From a virus: 29,526 nucleotides of DNA. The stretch spans positions 1 to 29,526 of the IMG/VR virus record IMGVR_UViG_3300034374_010178; one strand, written 5' to 3'. The notes below the pieces were generated by a model. It worked only from the letters and a program-made list of their open reading frames with translations, made no database searches and had not been told where the DNA came from. Of the stretch, positions 23,241-29,526 are shown in pieces. The translations under genes were made by a program, and so were the position numbers. Position 1 is the first letter of the stretch; each line of letters begins with the position of its first letter.

Positions 23241-23413
23241 TGTTAAGTAATACACTCTTTAAATACGGTTATAATTATAGTAAAAAGAGCAAAAAAATTT
23301 CAGAGTTTCATAGCAATGTTTTTTCAGATAAAAAATGTAGTATTTATTCAATTAAGAAAATAAACTTTATCAATTTTCTGAAATTAAAAATAAATATTTT
23401 TTTTAATAAATAA
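23240..23413 (+). CDS. Possible Lys-rich small protein
   Basis: A 57-aa frame whose ATG overlaps the previous TAA (TAATG), allowing coupled translation. It is rich in Lys, Asn, Ile and Phe (KYGYNYSKKSKKISEFHSN) and has no recognisable motif. In DNA this AT-rich an open frame of this size can arise by chance, so support is limited to the overlap. Without it, 23241-23427 would be empty. Confidence 0.3.
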   Translation: MLSNTLFKYGYNYSKKSKKISEFHSNVFSDKKCSIYSIKKINFINFLKLKINIFFNK

Positions 23414-23427
23414 GTTATATTTTTCTT

Positions 23428-23823
23428 ATGAAACCGTCGAACTTTATAACTATTGATGAATTTAAAAAAATGTCCAAACAATATGATTTATCTAACCTTT
23501 TTTACGCTGAAATTAATCGTCATAAAAAAAATCTTTTATTTGGAATTGAGCGTGAATTTAGATTCCATAAAAAAAGAATGTGGCGCTTTGATTTAGCTTG
23601 GCCTGATTACAATGTGGCTGTTGAAATTGACGGTGGCCAATTTAAAAAATTTGGTGGACGGCATGCAAGAGACTCGGATAGAGAAAAGATGAATAATGCT
23701 GTGATTTTAGGTTGGGCAGTTCTAAGATTCTCTGGGGAGATGATAAAAAAAGACCCTGTTTTGTGCATAGATCAACTCAATACTTTAATTGAAAACAAAA
23801 AGTTAATGTACAAAAGTGATTGA
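23428..23823 (+). CDS. PD-(D/E)XK endonuclease (DUF559/Vsr-like phage family)
   Basis: A 131-aa protein with the phage nuclease pattern EREFRFHKKRMWRFDLAWPD, YNVAVEIDGGQF, GGRHARDSDREKMNNAVILG, WAVLRFSGEMI. Candidate metal ligands are Asp 55 and Glu 66, with Glu 41 or 43 upstream. Such proteins appear in many phage recombination modules, where they may replace a Holliday junction resolvase. The ATG at 23428 has no clear ribosome site, so the start is less certain than the family. Confidence 0.8.
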   Translation: MKPSNFITIDEFKKMSKQYDLSNLFYAEINRHKKNLLFGIEREFRFHKKRMWRFDLAWPDYNVAVEIDGGQFKKFGGRHARDSDREKMNNAVILGWAVLRFSGEMIKKDPVLCIDQLNTLIENKKLMYKSD

Positions 23824-23848
23824 CAACGGATTGTTATTTTGTTAAATT
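23820..23848 (+). promoter_or_regulatory. Early promoter, TGTTAAATT class (before 23882)
   Basis: Consensus -35 TTGACA (23820-23825), 17-bp spacer ending TGT, -10 TAAATT (23843-23848), then ATATATAA. It is the strongest of the three matching early promoters and overlaps the last codons of the nuclease gene. Confidence 0.75.
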
Positions 23849-23881
23849 ATATATAAATTAAAACAAGGGAGTTTAAAAAAA

Positions 23882-24127
23882 ATGATACCAAGAATTTACA
23901 ATAACGGAGAACCGTTTTTAACAGGCATAGATTACAGTAAGAATAATACAAGCCATAATGTTACGCCAAAAATTAAAAAAACTAATCACTATAGTATGAA
24001 TAATTTTACGGCAAACCCTATTATGCTAGCACGACAACACAAAGAAGCTGTAAAGACAATTATTTTATTTTTGTTGCTTGGAATTAGTTTTACATCGGGG
24101 TTTATAATCGGTAAAAAATGGAGTTAA
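23882..24127 (+). CDS. Small single-pass membrane protein
   Basis: An 81-aa protein with a polar N terminus and one C-terminal membrane segment (AVKTIILFLLLGISFTSGFI) followed by the positive tail GKKWS. AAGGGAG precedes the ATG at 23882. It is the first gene after its own early promoter. Topology and early timing fit a superinfection, anti-defence or host-membrane modifying role, but no family is recognised. Confidence 0.65.
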   Translation: MIPRIYNNGEPFLTGIDYSKNNTSHNVTPKIKKTNHYSMNNFTANPIMLARQHKEAVKTIILFLLLGISFTSGFIIGKKWS

Positions 24128-24132
24128 CGCAT

Positions 24133-24513
24133 ATGTGTAATACTAAATTTATAAAAAGAAAAGAATTAGCAAAACTATTAAATATAAACGCAATGACATT
24201 ATGGAAATTAATCAAACGGGATAATGATTTCCCCGTAAATTATATAGGAAACAAAATACTATTTGATAAAAATCAAGTTTTAAATTATTTATCCAATAGA
24301 TATGTTATTGAAGATTTTACAAACATAATAAGTTTAATAGACATAAAAGAATCGGCAAAAATATTAAGGGTCAGTGATACAGTAATGAGGCGGTTAGCAA
24401 AAGACGACATAGACCTGCAATATTTTAGAGTTGGTAGATTGTATAGGTTTTCTAAAGAAAACTTAATTAAATACGTTAATAATAAAATATACAGGAGTAG
24501 TAAAAATGGATAG
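24133..24513 (+). CDS. Tandem double excisionase-type HTH protein
   Basis: A 126-aa protein with two MerR/AlpA-type HTH domains. The first (residues 5-55) reads FIKRKELAKLLNINAMTLWK and later FDKNQVLNYL; the second (66-118) reads LIDIKESAKILRVSDTVMRR, then FSKENLIKYV. I choose the ATG at 24133 because GGAG lies nine bases upstream; the ATG at 24118 overlaps the previous stop without a good site. A two-domain protein could bind two half-sites. It may be an early regulator. No integrase accompanies it. Confidence 0.7.
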   Translation: MCNTKFIKRKELAKLLNINAMTLWKLIKRDNDFPVNYIGNKILFDKNQVLNYLSNRYVIEDFTNIISLIDIKESAKILRVSDTVMRRLAKDDIDLQYFRVGRLYRFSKENLIKYVNNKIYRSSKNG

Positions 24514-24907
24514 TTTAGATAAAATTTTTGAAGGACAAAAAGAATTAAATAAAAAATTAGTGCCTTGGATTGAAGAAGATTTAAAAAAAATAGAGGGGAA
24601 AATTGATTGGATATTTAAGTTTAAACTTGCAATGGATCAAGAAATAGCGGAGATGTCAGATTGTTTACCTTGGAAGTGGTGGTCGAAAAACAAGCCAATC
24701 GATTACCAAAATTTAAAAGTTGAATTAGTTGATATTTTGTTTTTTTGGACATCTATCTGTTTATCGGCTGGATTTTCAGCAAAAGAAATGAGAGAAGCTT
24801 ACTTTAAAAAGTTAATATTAAATCATAAAAGAGCTGATAACGGATACAAAGAAGGTACTTATAATAAATATGATAAAAACGGTTTAGAAGATAATCGTAG
24901 CATTTAA
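24506..24907 (+). CDS. All-alpha dUTPase-like NTP pyrophosphatase
   Basis: A 133-aa member of the dimeric dUTPase/MazG superfamily. The metal-binding helices are QEIAEM (Glu 46, Glu 49) and VELVDILFFW (Glu 73, Asp 76), with the WKWWSKN and NHKRADNGYKEG segments used in dUTP binding. It would hydrolyse dUTP to dUMP, keeping uracil out of phage DNA and supplying dTMP precursor. It overlaps the HTH gene by eight bases, with GGAG upstream. Substrate specificity is by family only. Confidence 0.85.
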   Translation: MDSLDKIFEGQKELNKKLVPWIEEDLKKIEGKIDWIFKFKLAMDQEIAEMSDCLPWKWWSKNKPIDYQNLKVELVDILFFWTSICLSAGFSAKEMREAYFKKLILNHKRADNGYKEGTYNKYDKNGLEDNRSI

Positions 24908-24939
24908 ATCTAATATCAATAATTGATATGTTTAAGTGG

Positions 24940-24968
24940 TTTACAATGAATTGATTTTATGTTAAATT
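24940..24968 (+). promoter_or_regulatory. Early promoter, TGTTAAATT class (before repeat gene B)
   Basis: TTTACA (24940-24945), 17-bp spacer ending TGT, -10 TAAATT (24963-24968) and ATATATAA. It precedes the start at 24999 by 30 bases, so the second repeat protein can be expressed independently of the dUTPase operon. Confidence 0.7.
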
Positions 24969-24998
24969 ATATATAATAAAAACAAGGAGGAAAATAAA

Positions 24999-25787
24999 AT
25001 GAAAGAATTAAGTCAACATAACTATATTATAGAAAAAGATACATTAACTATTTTTGATGATGGGGCATTAATATTAGATTCTATTTTAAATAAAAAAATA
25101 AAAAAATTAAACGCTCCTAAAGCTAAAGAAATTTATTGTAGTGACAACAACTTAACAGAATTAAACGCTCCTAATGCTAAAATAATTGATTGTTACAATA
25201 ACAAATTAACAGAATTAAATGCACAGAACGCTAAAGAAATTTATTGTAGTTACAACAACTTAACAGAATTAAACGCTCATAAAGCTGAGATAATTTATTG
25301 TTACAATAACAAATTAACAGAATTAAATGCACAGAACGCTAAAGAAATTATTTGTAGTTACAACAACTTAACAGAATTAAACGCTCATAAAGCTGAGATA
25401 ATTTATTGTTACAATAACAAATTAACAGAATTAAATGCTCCTAAAGCTGAAAGAATTATTTGCTATAGTAACAATTTAACAGAATTAAATGCTCCTAAAG
25501 CTGAAAGAATTATTTGCTATAGTAACAATTTAACAGAATTAAATGCTCCTAAAGCTGAAAGAATTAATTGTGAAAATAACAAATTAACAGAATTAAACGC
25601 TCCTAATGCTGAAAGAATTTATTTTTCTTATAACAACTTAACAGAATTAAACGCTCCTAAAGCTGAGATAATTTACTGCGCAAATAACAAATTAACAAAG
25701 TTAAATGCCCCGAATGCTAAAGAAATTTATTGTTTAGGTAATAAACTAGAAGAATTAAATGCACCAAACGCTGAAATAATAAAATAG
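24999..25787 (+). CDS. LRR-like 18-residue repeat protein B
   Basis: A 262-aa paralogue of the protein at 20897, with the same N-terminal cap (KELSQHNYIIEKDTLTIFDD) and one partial, 11 full and one terminal partial repeat of the form LTELNAPxAExIxCxxNx. The Cys ladder is kept except one turn (IYFSYNN). Unlike copy A it has its own promoter and an AAGGAGG ribosome site, suggesting high expression. Repeats diverge between the copies while the cap stays near-identical, as expected if arrays turn over by recombination. Function unknown; a cytoplasmic binding protein is likely. Confidence 0.8.
   Translation: MKELSQHNYIIEKDTLTIFDDGALILDSILNKKIKKLNAPKAKEIYCSDNNLTELNAPNAKIIDCYNNKLTELNAQNAKEIYCSYNNLTELNAHKAEIIYCYNNKLTELNAQNAKEIICSYNNLTELNAHKAEIIYCYNNKLTELNAPKAERIICYSNNLTELNAPKAERIICYSNNLTELNAPKAERINCENNKLTELNAPNAERIYFSYNNLTELNAPKAEIIYCANNKLTKLNAPNAKEIYCLGNKLEELNAPNAEIIK
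25437..25544 (+). repeat. Perfect tandem 54-bp duplication in repeat gene B
   Basis: Units 25437-25490 and 25491-25544 are identical, encoding APKAERIICYSNNLTELN twice. Upstream, a 108-bp double unit (about 25208-25423) is also repeated almost exactly, differing by a Tyr-to-Ile codon. Both point to recent expansion. Confidence 0.85.
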
Positions 25788-25843
25788 TTTAAAAATAAAA
25801 AATAAAGGGTAAATATAAAATAACAATAAAACAAGGGGTAAAA

Positions 25844-25948
25844 ATGATTATTCAAATAATAGAAATTCTAATTCTAATAACTCCATTAATTTTAATTATA
25901 AGTTTATTCGACAGCATAAAAGATGAATTGAAAAATAAAAATATTTGA
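25844..25948 (+). CDS. Membrane microprotein
   Basis: A 34-aa frame with ACAAGGGG upstream of the ATG at 25844. Residues 2-21 are an almost pure Ile/Leu membrane helix (QIIEILILITPLILIISLF), followed by a charged tail (DSIKDELKNKN). It is the last rightward gene, downstream of repeat protein B. Single-pass microproteins of this kind in phages can be antiholins or membrane-stress peptides; nothing specific can be assigned. Confidence 0.55.
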   Translation: MIIQIIEILILITPLILIISLFDSIKDELKNKNI

Positions 25949-26032
25949 TAGTGCTTAGCTTGTGAGAAGAAAGCTTGATATATAAAGTTAAGAAGTATTT
26001 TAGATAAATGTTAAGTGAAGGCTAAGCACTAT
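25948..26032 (+). ncRNA. Possible structured RNA closed by a perfect 12-bp stem
   Basis: ATAGTGCTTAGC (25948-25959) and GCTAAGCACTAT (26021-26032) are perfect complements, extendable by one G-U pair, enclosing 61 bases. The element lies in the gap between convergent early and late operons and starts in the stop codon of the microprotein. The enclosed A/G-rich sequence shows no long internal helix by eye. It could be a small RNA, a bidirectional termination or processing structure, or a DNA site with distant inverted arms. It is not a tRNA. Confidence 0.4.
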
Positions 26033-26056
26033 TTAGTTATAAAAACTATAACATAT

Positions 26057-26356
26057 TTATAAATTATTTAAAAAATCATTTAATATTTTTTTGATATTTT
26101 CGTTATTGTTTTGTATGTCTAAATCTAAACGTTTTAGGTTGTCATTCATTTTATTTATAGATTCGATATAAGAATACTCATTTTCTGAGTATTTAATTGA
26201 TAACTCTTCTATTCTGTCTTCTATATCTGATAATCTAATAGCGAATAAGTCAATAAAAACGTCTTCTTTTTTTTTAGATAATGATTGGTTATTTTTTATA
26301 TCAGATACAGTATCATTGAAATATCGAATTAATTTAATGATATCTTCGGAATTCAT
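26057..26356 (-). CDS. Coiled-coil protein of the lysis region
   Basis: A 99-aa, almost entirely helical protein with heptad patterns (ALRLSDIEDRIEELSIKYSE-like, DNLKRLDLDIQNNNENIKKI) and no membrane segment. The ATG overlaps the previous stop as ATGA. It is the last gene of the leftward late transcript. Lysis accessory or virion role is possible; no family is recognised. Confidence 0.6.
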   Translation of the reverse strand: MNSEDIIKLIRYFNDTVSDIKNNQSLSKKKEDVFIDLFAIRLSDIEDRIEELSIKYSENEYSYIESINKMNDNLKRLDLDIQNNNENIKKILNDFLNNL

Positions 26357-26667
26357 TTACCAATATTTTCTATTTTTGTTTTCTGCTTCTCAACTTTTAA
26401 ATTAACCTCGTTTATAGTTTCTCTCAGTTTAGAAAATTCAGAATGTATCATTTTTGTTTGATTATCTAAAGCGTTTTTGAAGCTGTTAATCATTTTATTG
26501 ACAGACTCTTTTTTAACAAATTGTTCCCTCATTAATGAAATTTCGTATTTATGTTTTTCTTCTGTATTATTAATTTCATTTTTTAATTTAAAATGGCTAA
26601 CAGCAAATAACAAAGTTATCGTTGTTAAAGCTGGGTTTTGCGATACATAACTAATTAAAAAATCCAT
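26353..26667 (-). CDS. Membrane-anchored coiled-coil protein (spanin- or holin-like)
   Basis: A 104-aa protein with an N-terminal hydrophobic segment (residues about 9-26, NPALTTITLLFAVSHFKLK) and then a long charged coiled coil to the end. One N-terminal anchor plus a coiled coil is the layout of inner-membrane spanins such as Rz, and it lies two genes after the endolysin. No lipoprotein partner is visible. AGAG lies upstream of the ATG at 26667. Holin or spanin cannot be separated by sequence alone. Confidence 0.55.
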   Translation of the reverse strand: MDFLISYVSQNPALTTITLLFAVSHFKLKNEINNTEEKHKYEISLMREQFVKKESVNKMINSFKNALDNQTKMIHSEFSKLRETINEVNLKVEKQKTKIENIGK

Positions 26668-26668
26668 A

Positions 26669-26971
26669 TTAATCTCTTATTTTTTCAATTAATTGATCTA
26701 TTTTTATTTTTCTCTGCTCTAAAACGATAATTATTTTTTTTTGTAAATCTTGCTTAATTTTCACTGGTAAAAATTTATCTATAAATCTATTGTCTATTTC
26801 TAATATTGCTTCATCGCACAGGGAATATAATTTTAAAATATATTGATCTGGCTTTGCTTTTGCGTAAACAATCTTATAAATTTGATAAAAAATAATACCT
26901 GCGCTAGCTCCAACAACACCGTTTAATGGATTTGTTAAAAATTCCATAATATTAATACCAAAAAATTCCAT
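26669..26971 (-). CDS. Putative holin
   Basis: A 100-aa protein with one membrane helix around residues 15-37 (NGVVGASAGIIFYQIYKIVY) and a charged C-terminal half ending KIKIDQLIEKIRD. GGAG precedes the ATG at 26971, six bases after the endolysin gene. Size, single helix, basic tail and adjacency to an M15 endolysin suggest a holin. Similar proteins may act as antiholins, so the call is moderate. Confidence 0.55.
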   Translation of the reverse strand: MEFFGINIMEFLTNPLNGVVGASAGIIFYQIYKIVYAKAKPDQYILKLYSLCDEAILEIDNRFIDKFLPVKIKQDLQKKIIIVLEQRKIKIDQLIEKIRD

Positions 26972-26976
26972 TTTTC

Positions 26977-27372
26977 TTACTCCTCAATTAATTCGATATG
27001 TGGAAGGTCTTCAAAATTATTCCAAAAACCTCCCCAATCAATTCTTATATCCAATTCCCTTGACGCTTTTAAAAATGCAAAAGCAACTTCTAGCATATAT
27101 ATTCGCTCATACGTCACCTTATCCTTATATGCAAAAAAATCTAATGCTTTTCCGTATTGATGTTTACTTTTTTTAATCGTGCCGTCGCACTGGCTTTTAT
27201 CTTTTAAAAAAAGTTGATATTGCATATCTTCATCACGCAGACCTCCAGTATTCGGAATACCAAAATCAACTCTAGTATATTTTAACGCTAAATGAGCTAG
27301 TTTAACTAATCTATCATCTACACCTTCCATGTTTTTCAATGAATTTTTACTAAAATTAAAATTACTATGCAC
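26977..27372 (-). CDS. M15-family peptidoglycan peptidase (endolysin)
   Basis: A 131-aa zinc peptidase of the VanY/T5 endolysin type. The metal motif SKHQYGKALD (residues 69-78) matches SxHxxGxAxD, giving His 71 and Asp 78, and LPHIEL supplies His 125 with Glu 127 nearby; DWGGFW lies before it. It should cut peptide stems of peptidoglycan at lysis. The start is GTG at 27372, supported by GGGAGG nine bases upstream and overlap with the fibre gene's stop. There is no signal peptide, so a holin is needed. Confidence 0.88.
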   Translation of the reverse strand: MHSNFNFSKNSLKNMEGVDDRLVKLAHLALKYTRVDFGIPNTGGLRDEDMQYQLFLKDKSQCDGTIKKSKHQYGKALDFFAYKDKVTYERIYMLEVAFAFLKASRELDIRIDWGGFWNNFEDLPHIELIEE

Positions 27373-28276
27373 TAGTTATTGCCTCCCAACTACCTGTATA
27401 AACGTTTAATTTATTTGTAGTTGTATTATATATAACAATTCCTAAAGATGGGCTTGATATAGCGTTTCTTTGTGTAGTTGTCATATTCGGAAATCTAATA
27501 CCTTTAGTAGTTGACTGTACATCTAATATAGCTGTTGATACTGGTGAATTAGTGCCGATCCCAACGTTAGAAGACGAGGCATTAACCCGCATAATTTCAG
27601 TTGGTGTTACAACTGCGTCTTTTGTTCTAGCTGAAGCTGAATTCCCTGAAAAAATAATGTCACCCGCAGAACTCCCAAAAGCAACCATCTCTATTGTAGC
27701 TATACCAATTGTACCCGTGTACGATGCTAAAATTTGCCCTGCTGTTTTATCCCCTTTAACGCCAGCCCCTAAAAACAGACTTCCGCTACCATATTCTGAC
27801 CAAACAGTAGTATAGTGGTTCGTACCGGTTGGACCTCCCCAACAAATACCATACCCACCAGATGCATTGCCTAAATCAAGACGATCTTGTGGCGATGTCG
27901 AACTAACTCCAAAATTCCCCGAGCTATCAAATACAGCTTTTTGAGACCCACCCAGAGATATACCTAAGCTATCTGTACCTGCTCTATAAATACCTGTATT
28001 TGTATCACTAGAAAATGATAAACCAGGCGCACTTGCTGATCCGTCATCACATAGATGCTTTCCATCGGTAGTTAACCAAGATATCCAGTCTGAATCAGCT
28101 GTATTTCTAAACTTAAATAATGAGTTTGAAGTATCTGCCCATATCATATAAGGTGAAGTAGTTGACGGGGCAGAGGACCCGGAATTACTAGACAATATAG
28201 CGCTAAAAACATTATTTAGGTCAGTTCTTGTGTTAGGAAATGTTTGGTTTGCAATGTTATAATCGTGTTGAGTCAT
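27365..28276 (-). CDS. Tail fibre protein
   Basis: A 303-aa fibre. The N terminus (MTQHDYNIANQTFPNTRTDL then NNVFSAILSSNSG) and the SPYMIWADTSNSLFKFRNTA segment are widespread in marine phage fibres and probably attach it to the tail. Next comes a PGLSFSSDTNTGIYRAGTDS beta-helix-type region and the end KGIRFPNMTTTQRNAI, IVIYNTTTNKLNVYTGSWE, common in fibre shafts and tips. No autocleaving chaperone domain is seen. The ATG overlaps the upstream TAA (TAATG). It probably determines host binding together with the tail tip. Confidence 0.8.
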   Translation of the reverse strand: MTQHDYNIANQTFPNTRTDLNNVFSAILSSNSGSSAPSTTSPYMIWADTSNSLFKFRNTADSDWISWLTTDGKHLCDDGSASAPGLSFSSDTNTGIYRAGTDSLGISLGGSQKAVFDSSGNFGVSSTSPQDRLDLGNASGGYGICWGGPTGTNHYTTVWSEYGSGSLFLGAGVKGDKTAGQILASYTGTIGIATIEMVAFGSSAGDIIFSGNSASARTKDAVVTPTEIMRVNASSSNVGIGTNSPVSTAILDVQSTTKGIRFPNMTTTQRNAISSPSLGIVIYNTTTNKLNVYTGSWEAITSA

Positions 28277-28686
28277 TACTGAATGCCTTTCTTAGATAAA
28301 AAATTATTAAATTTATTATTTATATTATTAAACTTTATTTTATCTGAATCAAATTTTTCATTATCATTTAATATATTATTTAATTCATTAATAATAATAT
28401 TTATATCATTATAATTATAGTTTGATATCTCATTTTTTAGTATAGACAATATTTGTTGTTTAGCATTATCACTAATAGACTTATGATCTCTAATAAAAGC
28501 CGATATTCCATTATTATTTATTTTTTTGTCTATATCTTTTAAAAACTTCATCTCTTTATGGATGTTATCCATTAATTGCCCTTTTTTAAGCTTCCACAAC
28601 AAGAAGCTTTCATCAAATTCAACGGATACTTCAGGAATTGTTGGTAATTCTGTATCTAAATTATTATTGTCTATAATGTATTTCAT
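28276..28686 (-). CDS. Fibre-associated hypothetical protein (complete copy)
   Basis: A 136-aa protein between the tail-tip and tail-fibre genes. The first 50 residues (TELPTIPEVSVEFDESFLLW then KLKKGQLMDNIHKEMKFL) form a conserved head, and the rest is Asn/Asp/Lys-rich helix. AAGGG precedes the ATG at 28686. The start region is repeated at 1-141. Position suggests a tail-fibre linker or assembly factor; no family is recognised. Confidence 0.65.
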   Translation of the reverse strand: MKYIIDNNNLDTELPTIPEVSVEFDESFLLWKLKKGQLMDNIHKEMKFLKDIDKKINNNGISAFIRDHKSISDNAKQQILSILKNEISNYNYNDINIIINELNNILNDNEKFDSDKIKFNNINNKFNNFLSKKGIQ

Positions 28687-29526
28687 AAATAACCCTTTCT
28701 TTAATAGCCTTTAGCAAACCAACTGACATTTTTAGCAGAATAACCAGCCCCACGTTCTACACCAATATCAAAGCTTGTTTTAGTTATGTTTTCAATCACG
28801 AGATAATCACTAGCAGTAGTTCCATCTAATATGGTACCACCAACTGAGGGTATCGCCTGGAATGTTTTATTAAAATTAACAGTTGTCAAACCAGAACCAG
28901 AAGTTGTCAAATCGCCAGTATCTACGACATCCGGCATATCGACAGTTACACTTAAATTGCTGATCAAAATATTAAAATTGCTCTTTTCTGATTCGCAAAC
29001 TATTTTAAATTTAAATGCTCTGGCATTATAATCACCAGTAAAGAATTTCCTATAACTAGACCAAGTTGGACTACCGCTTGGGTCATCATCTGTTGTTGAT
29101 ATATATGGTGTTACTTTTATGGGGTCATTATCATCACCATCAAATTTACCACTAGCATCATCAAACAAACCTTGATAATCGTCAAAGTAATTACCCGGTT
29201 CATCAATAGTAAATTTTATTGATAAATAAATTCTTGATGTAGACATTACACCCGTATCAATATAATCACTAAATTCATATTCACCGCTAGTTACAAAACC
29301 TGACCCACCACCGCCATCAAAACTGCCAACTGCGTCATCAAAATTACCAGATAAGCTATCAAATAAAGACACACTATCAAAAGATAAATTAGAGCTGCTT
29401 ACGTTCATATCTGTTTTTGTTCCTGTAAAAGTTGGGTTTTCTGTTAAAGTTTCAACGACATTCATTTTAATAAGAGTAGGGCTATTTGTTACAATAGTTG
29501 TTGCACTATCAGATACATTCCCCTGG
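28546..29526. repeat. Right copy of imperfect terminal direct repeat
   Basis: This matches 1-982 as described for the left copy. The final 123 bases, 29404-29526, are identical to 860-982 up to the window's last base, as expected when an assembly stops where two variants become indistinguishable. If the ends are joined, the unit length is about 28,545 bases. Confidence 0.85.
28701..29526 (-). CDS. Tail tip protein, C-terminal fragment (cut by window edge)
   Basis: The frame ends at 28701 and is still open at 29526, so only the C-terminal 275 residues or so are present. The methionine at 29465 is internal, as shown by the matching position in the complete gene. The fragment is about 94% identical in protein to the end of the gene at 157-3507, while the DNA is only about 90% identical, with mostly silent changes. 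It keeps the FDDxxGxFD and SWFAKGY end. It represents either the second strain variant of the same gene or a real second copy. Confidence 0.8.
   Translation of the reverse strand, partial: QGNVSDSATTIVTNSPTLIKMNVVETLTENPTFTGTKTDMNVSSSNLSFDSVSLFDSLSGNFDDAVGSFDGGGGSGFVTSGEYEFSDYIDTGVMSTSRIYLSIKFTIDEPGNYFDDYQGLFDDASGKFDGDDNDPIKVTPYISTTDDDPSGSPTWSSYRKFFTGDYNARAFKFKIVCESEKSNFNILISNLSVTVDMPDVVDTGDLTTSGSGLTTVNFNKTFQAIPSVGGTILDGTTASDYLVIENITKTSFDIGVERGAGYSAKNVSWFAKGY

Noticed and set aside
23240-23427. Promoter for the nuclease gene at 23428
   Set aside because: No TTGACA-like box with a correctly spaced -10 or TGTTAAATT block is visible; the region is uniformly AT-rich.
16533-25948. Integrase, CI-like repressor or attachment site in the accessory region
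   Set aside because: I looked for tyrosine or serine recombinase motifs and a CI-type repressor in every open frame and saw none; the HTH proteins are excisionase-like or very small.
25948-26032. tRNA or tmRNA at the 85-base stem element
   Set aside because: Length is close, but there is no TTC-type T loop, no anticodon arm and the closing stem is 12 bp rather than 7.

Overview
The window is an almost complete, AT-rich (about 30% G+C by eye) genome of a tailed phage with a siphovirus-type morphogenesis block. The late genes follow the head-tail order of HK97-like phages and of alphaproteobacterial gene transfer agents: small and large terminase, portal, Mu F-like minor head protein, prohead protease, capsid, decoration protein, connector, head closure, gp10-like protein, tail terminator, TP901-1-like tail tube, GTA gp10-like chaperone, tape measure, distal tail proteins, NlpC/P60-like protein and tail tip. 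That order, the AT-rich composition and a tail-fibre type common in aquatic phages suggest a phage of an AT-rich Gram-negative host, perhaps an alphaproteobacterium. The host is an inference. I see no integrase, tRNA, transposase or recognisable CI-type repressor.

The two ends are homologous: 1-982 matches 28546-29526 at about 90% by hand alignment, ending in 123 identical bases that run to the last base. Both ends carry the same gene junction (a 136-aa fibre-associated gene followed by the 3' end of the tail-tip gene). The simplest reading is a circularly closing unit of about 28.5 kb whose overlap was assembled from two co-existing variants. On the circle the late transcript starts near 16360, runs leftward to base 1, and continues from 28686 through the tail fibre, a GTG-started M15 endolysin and three small membrane or coiled-coil proteins to 26057.

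Early genes lie between 16533 and 25948. A rightward set of unknown small genes (16533-17711) meets a leftward replication operon (20139 to 17678): a small excisionase-type HTH protein, a lambda O-like initiator, a possible helicase loader and several tiny proteins. The initiator gene holds five tandem 11-bp iterons plus a sixth copy beside an AT-rich tract, a strong candidate origin. Rightward from 20224 is a recombination and nucleotide module: ERF annealing protein, YqaJ-type exonuclease, SSB, DUF6378-like protein, PD-(D/E)XK nuclease, double-HTH protein and dUTPase-like protein. Two paralogous proteins built of 18-residue LRR-like repeats with a cysteine at each turn are embedded in this module.

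Regulation is partly readable. Three early promoters share a near-identical extended -10 (TGTTAAATTATATA) at 17-bp spacing. A divergent promoter pair sits at 20171-20252. A late promoter overlaps a perfect inverted repeat at 16364-16386. The tail chaperone has a -1 frameshift site (A-run 6927-6935) that opens a start-less 74-codon extension running into the tape-measure start. A second possible frameshift, or a sequence error, lies at a G/C run near 17951.
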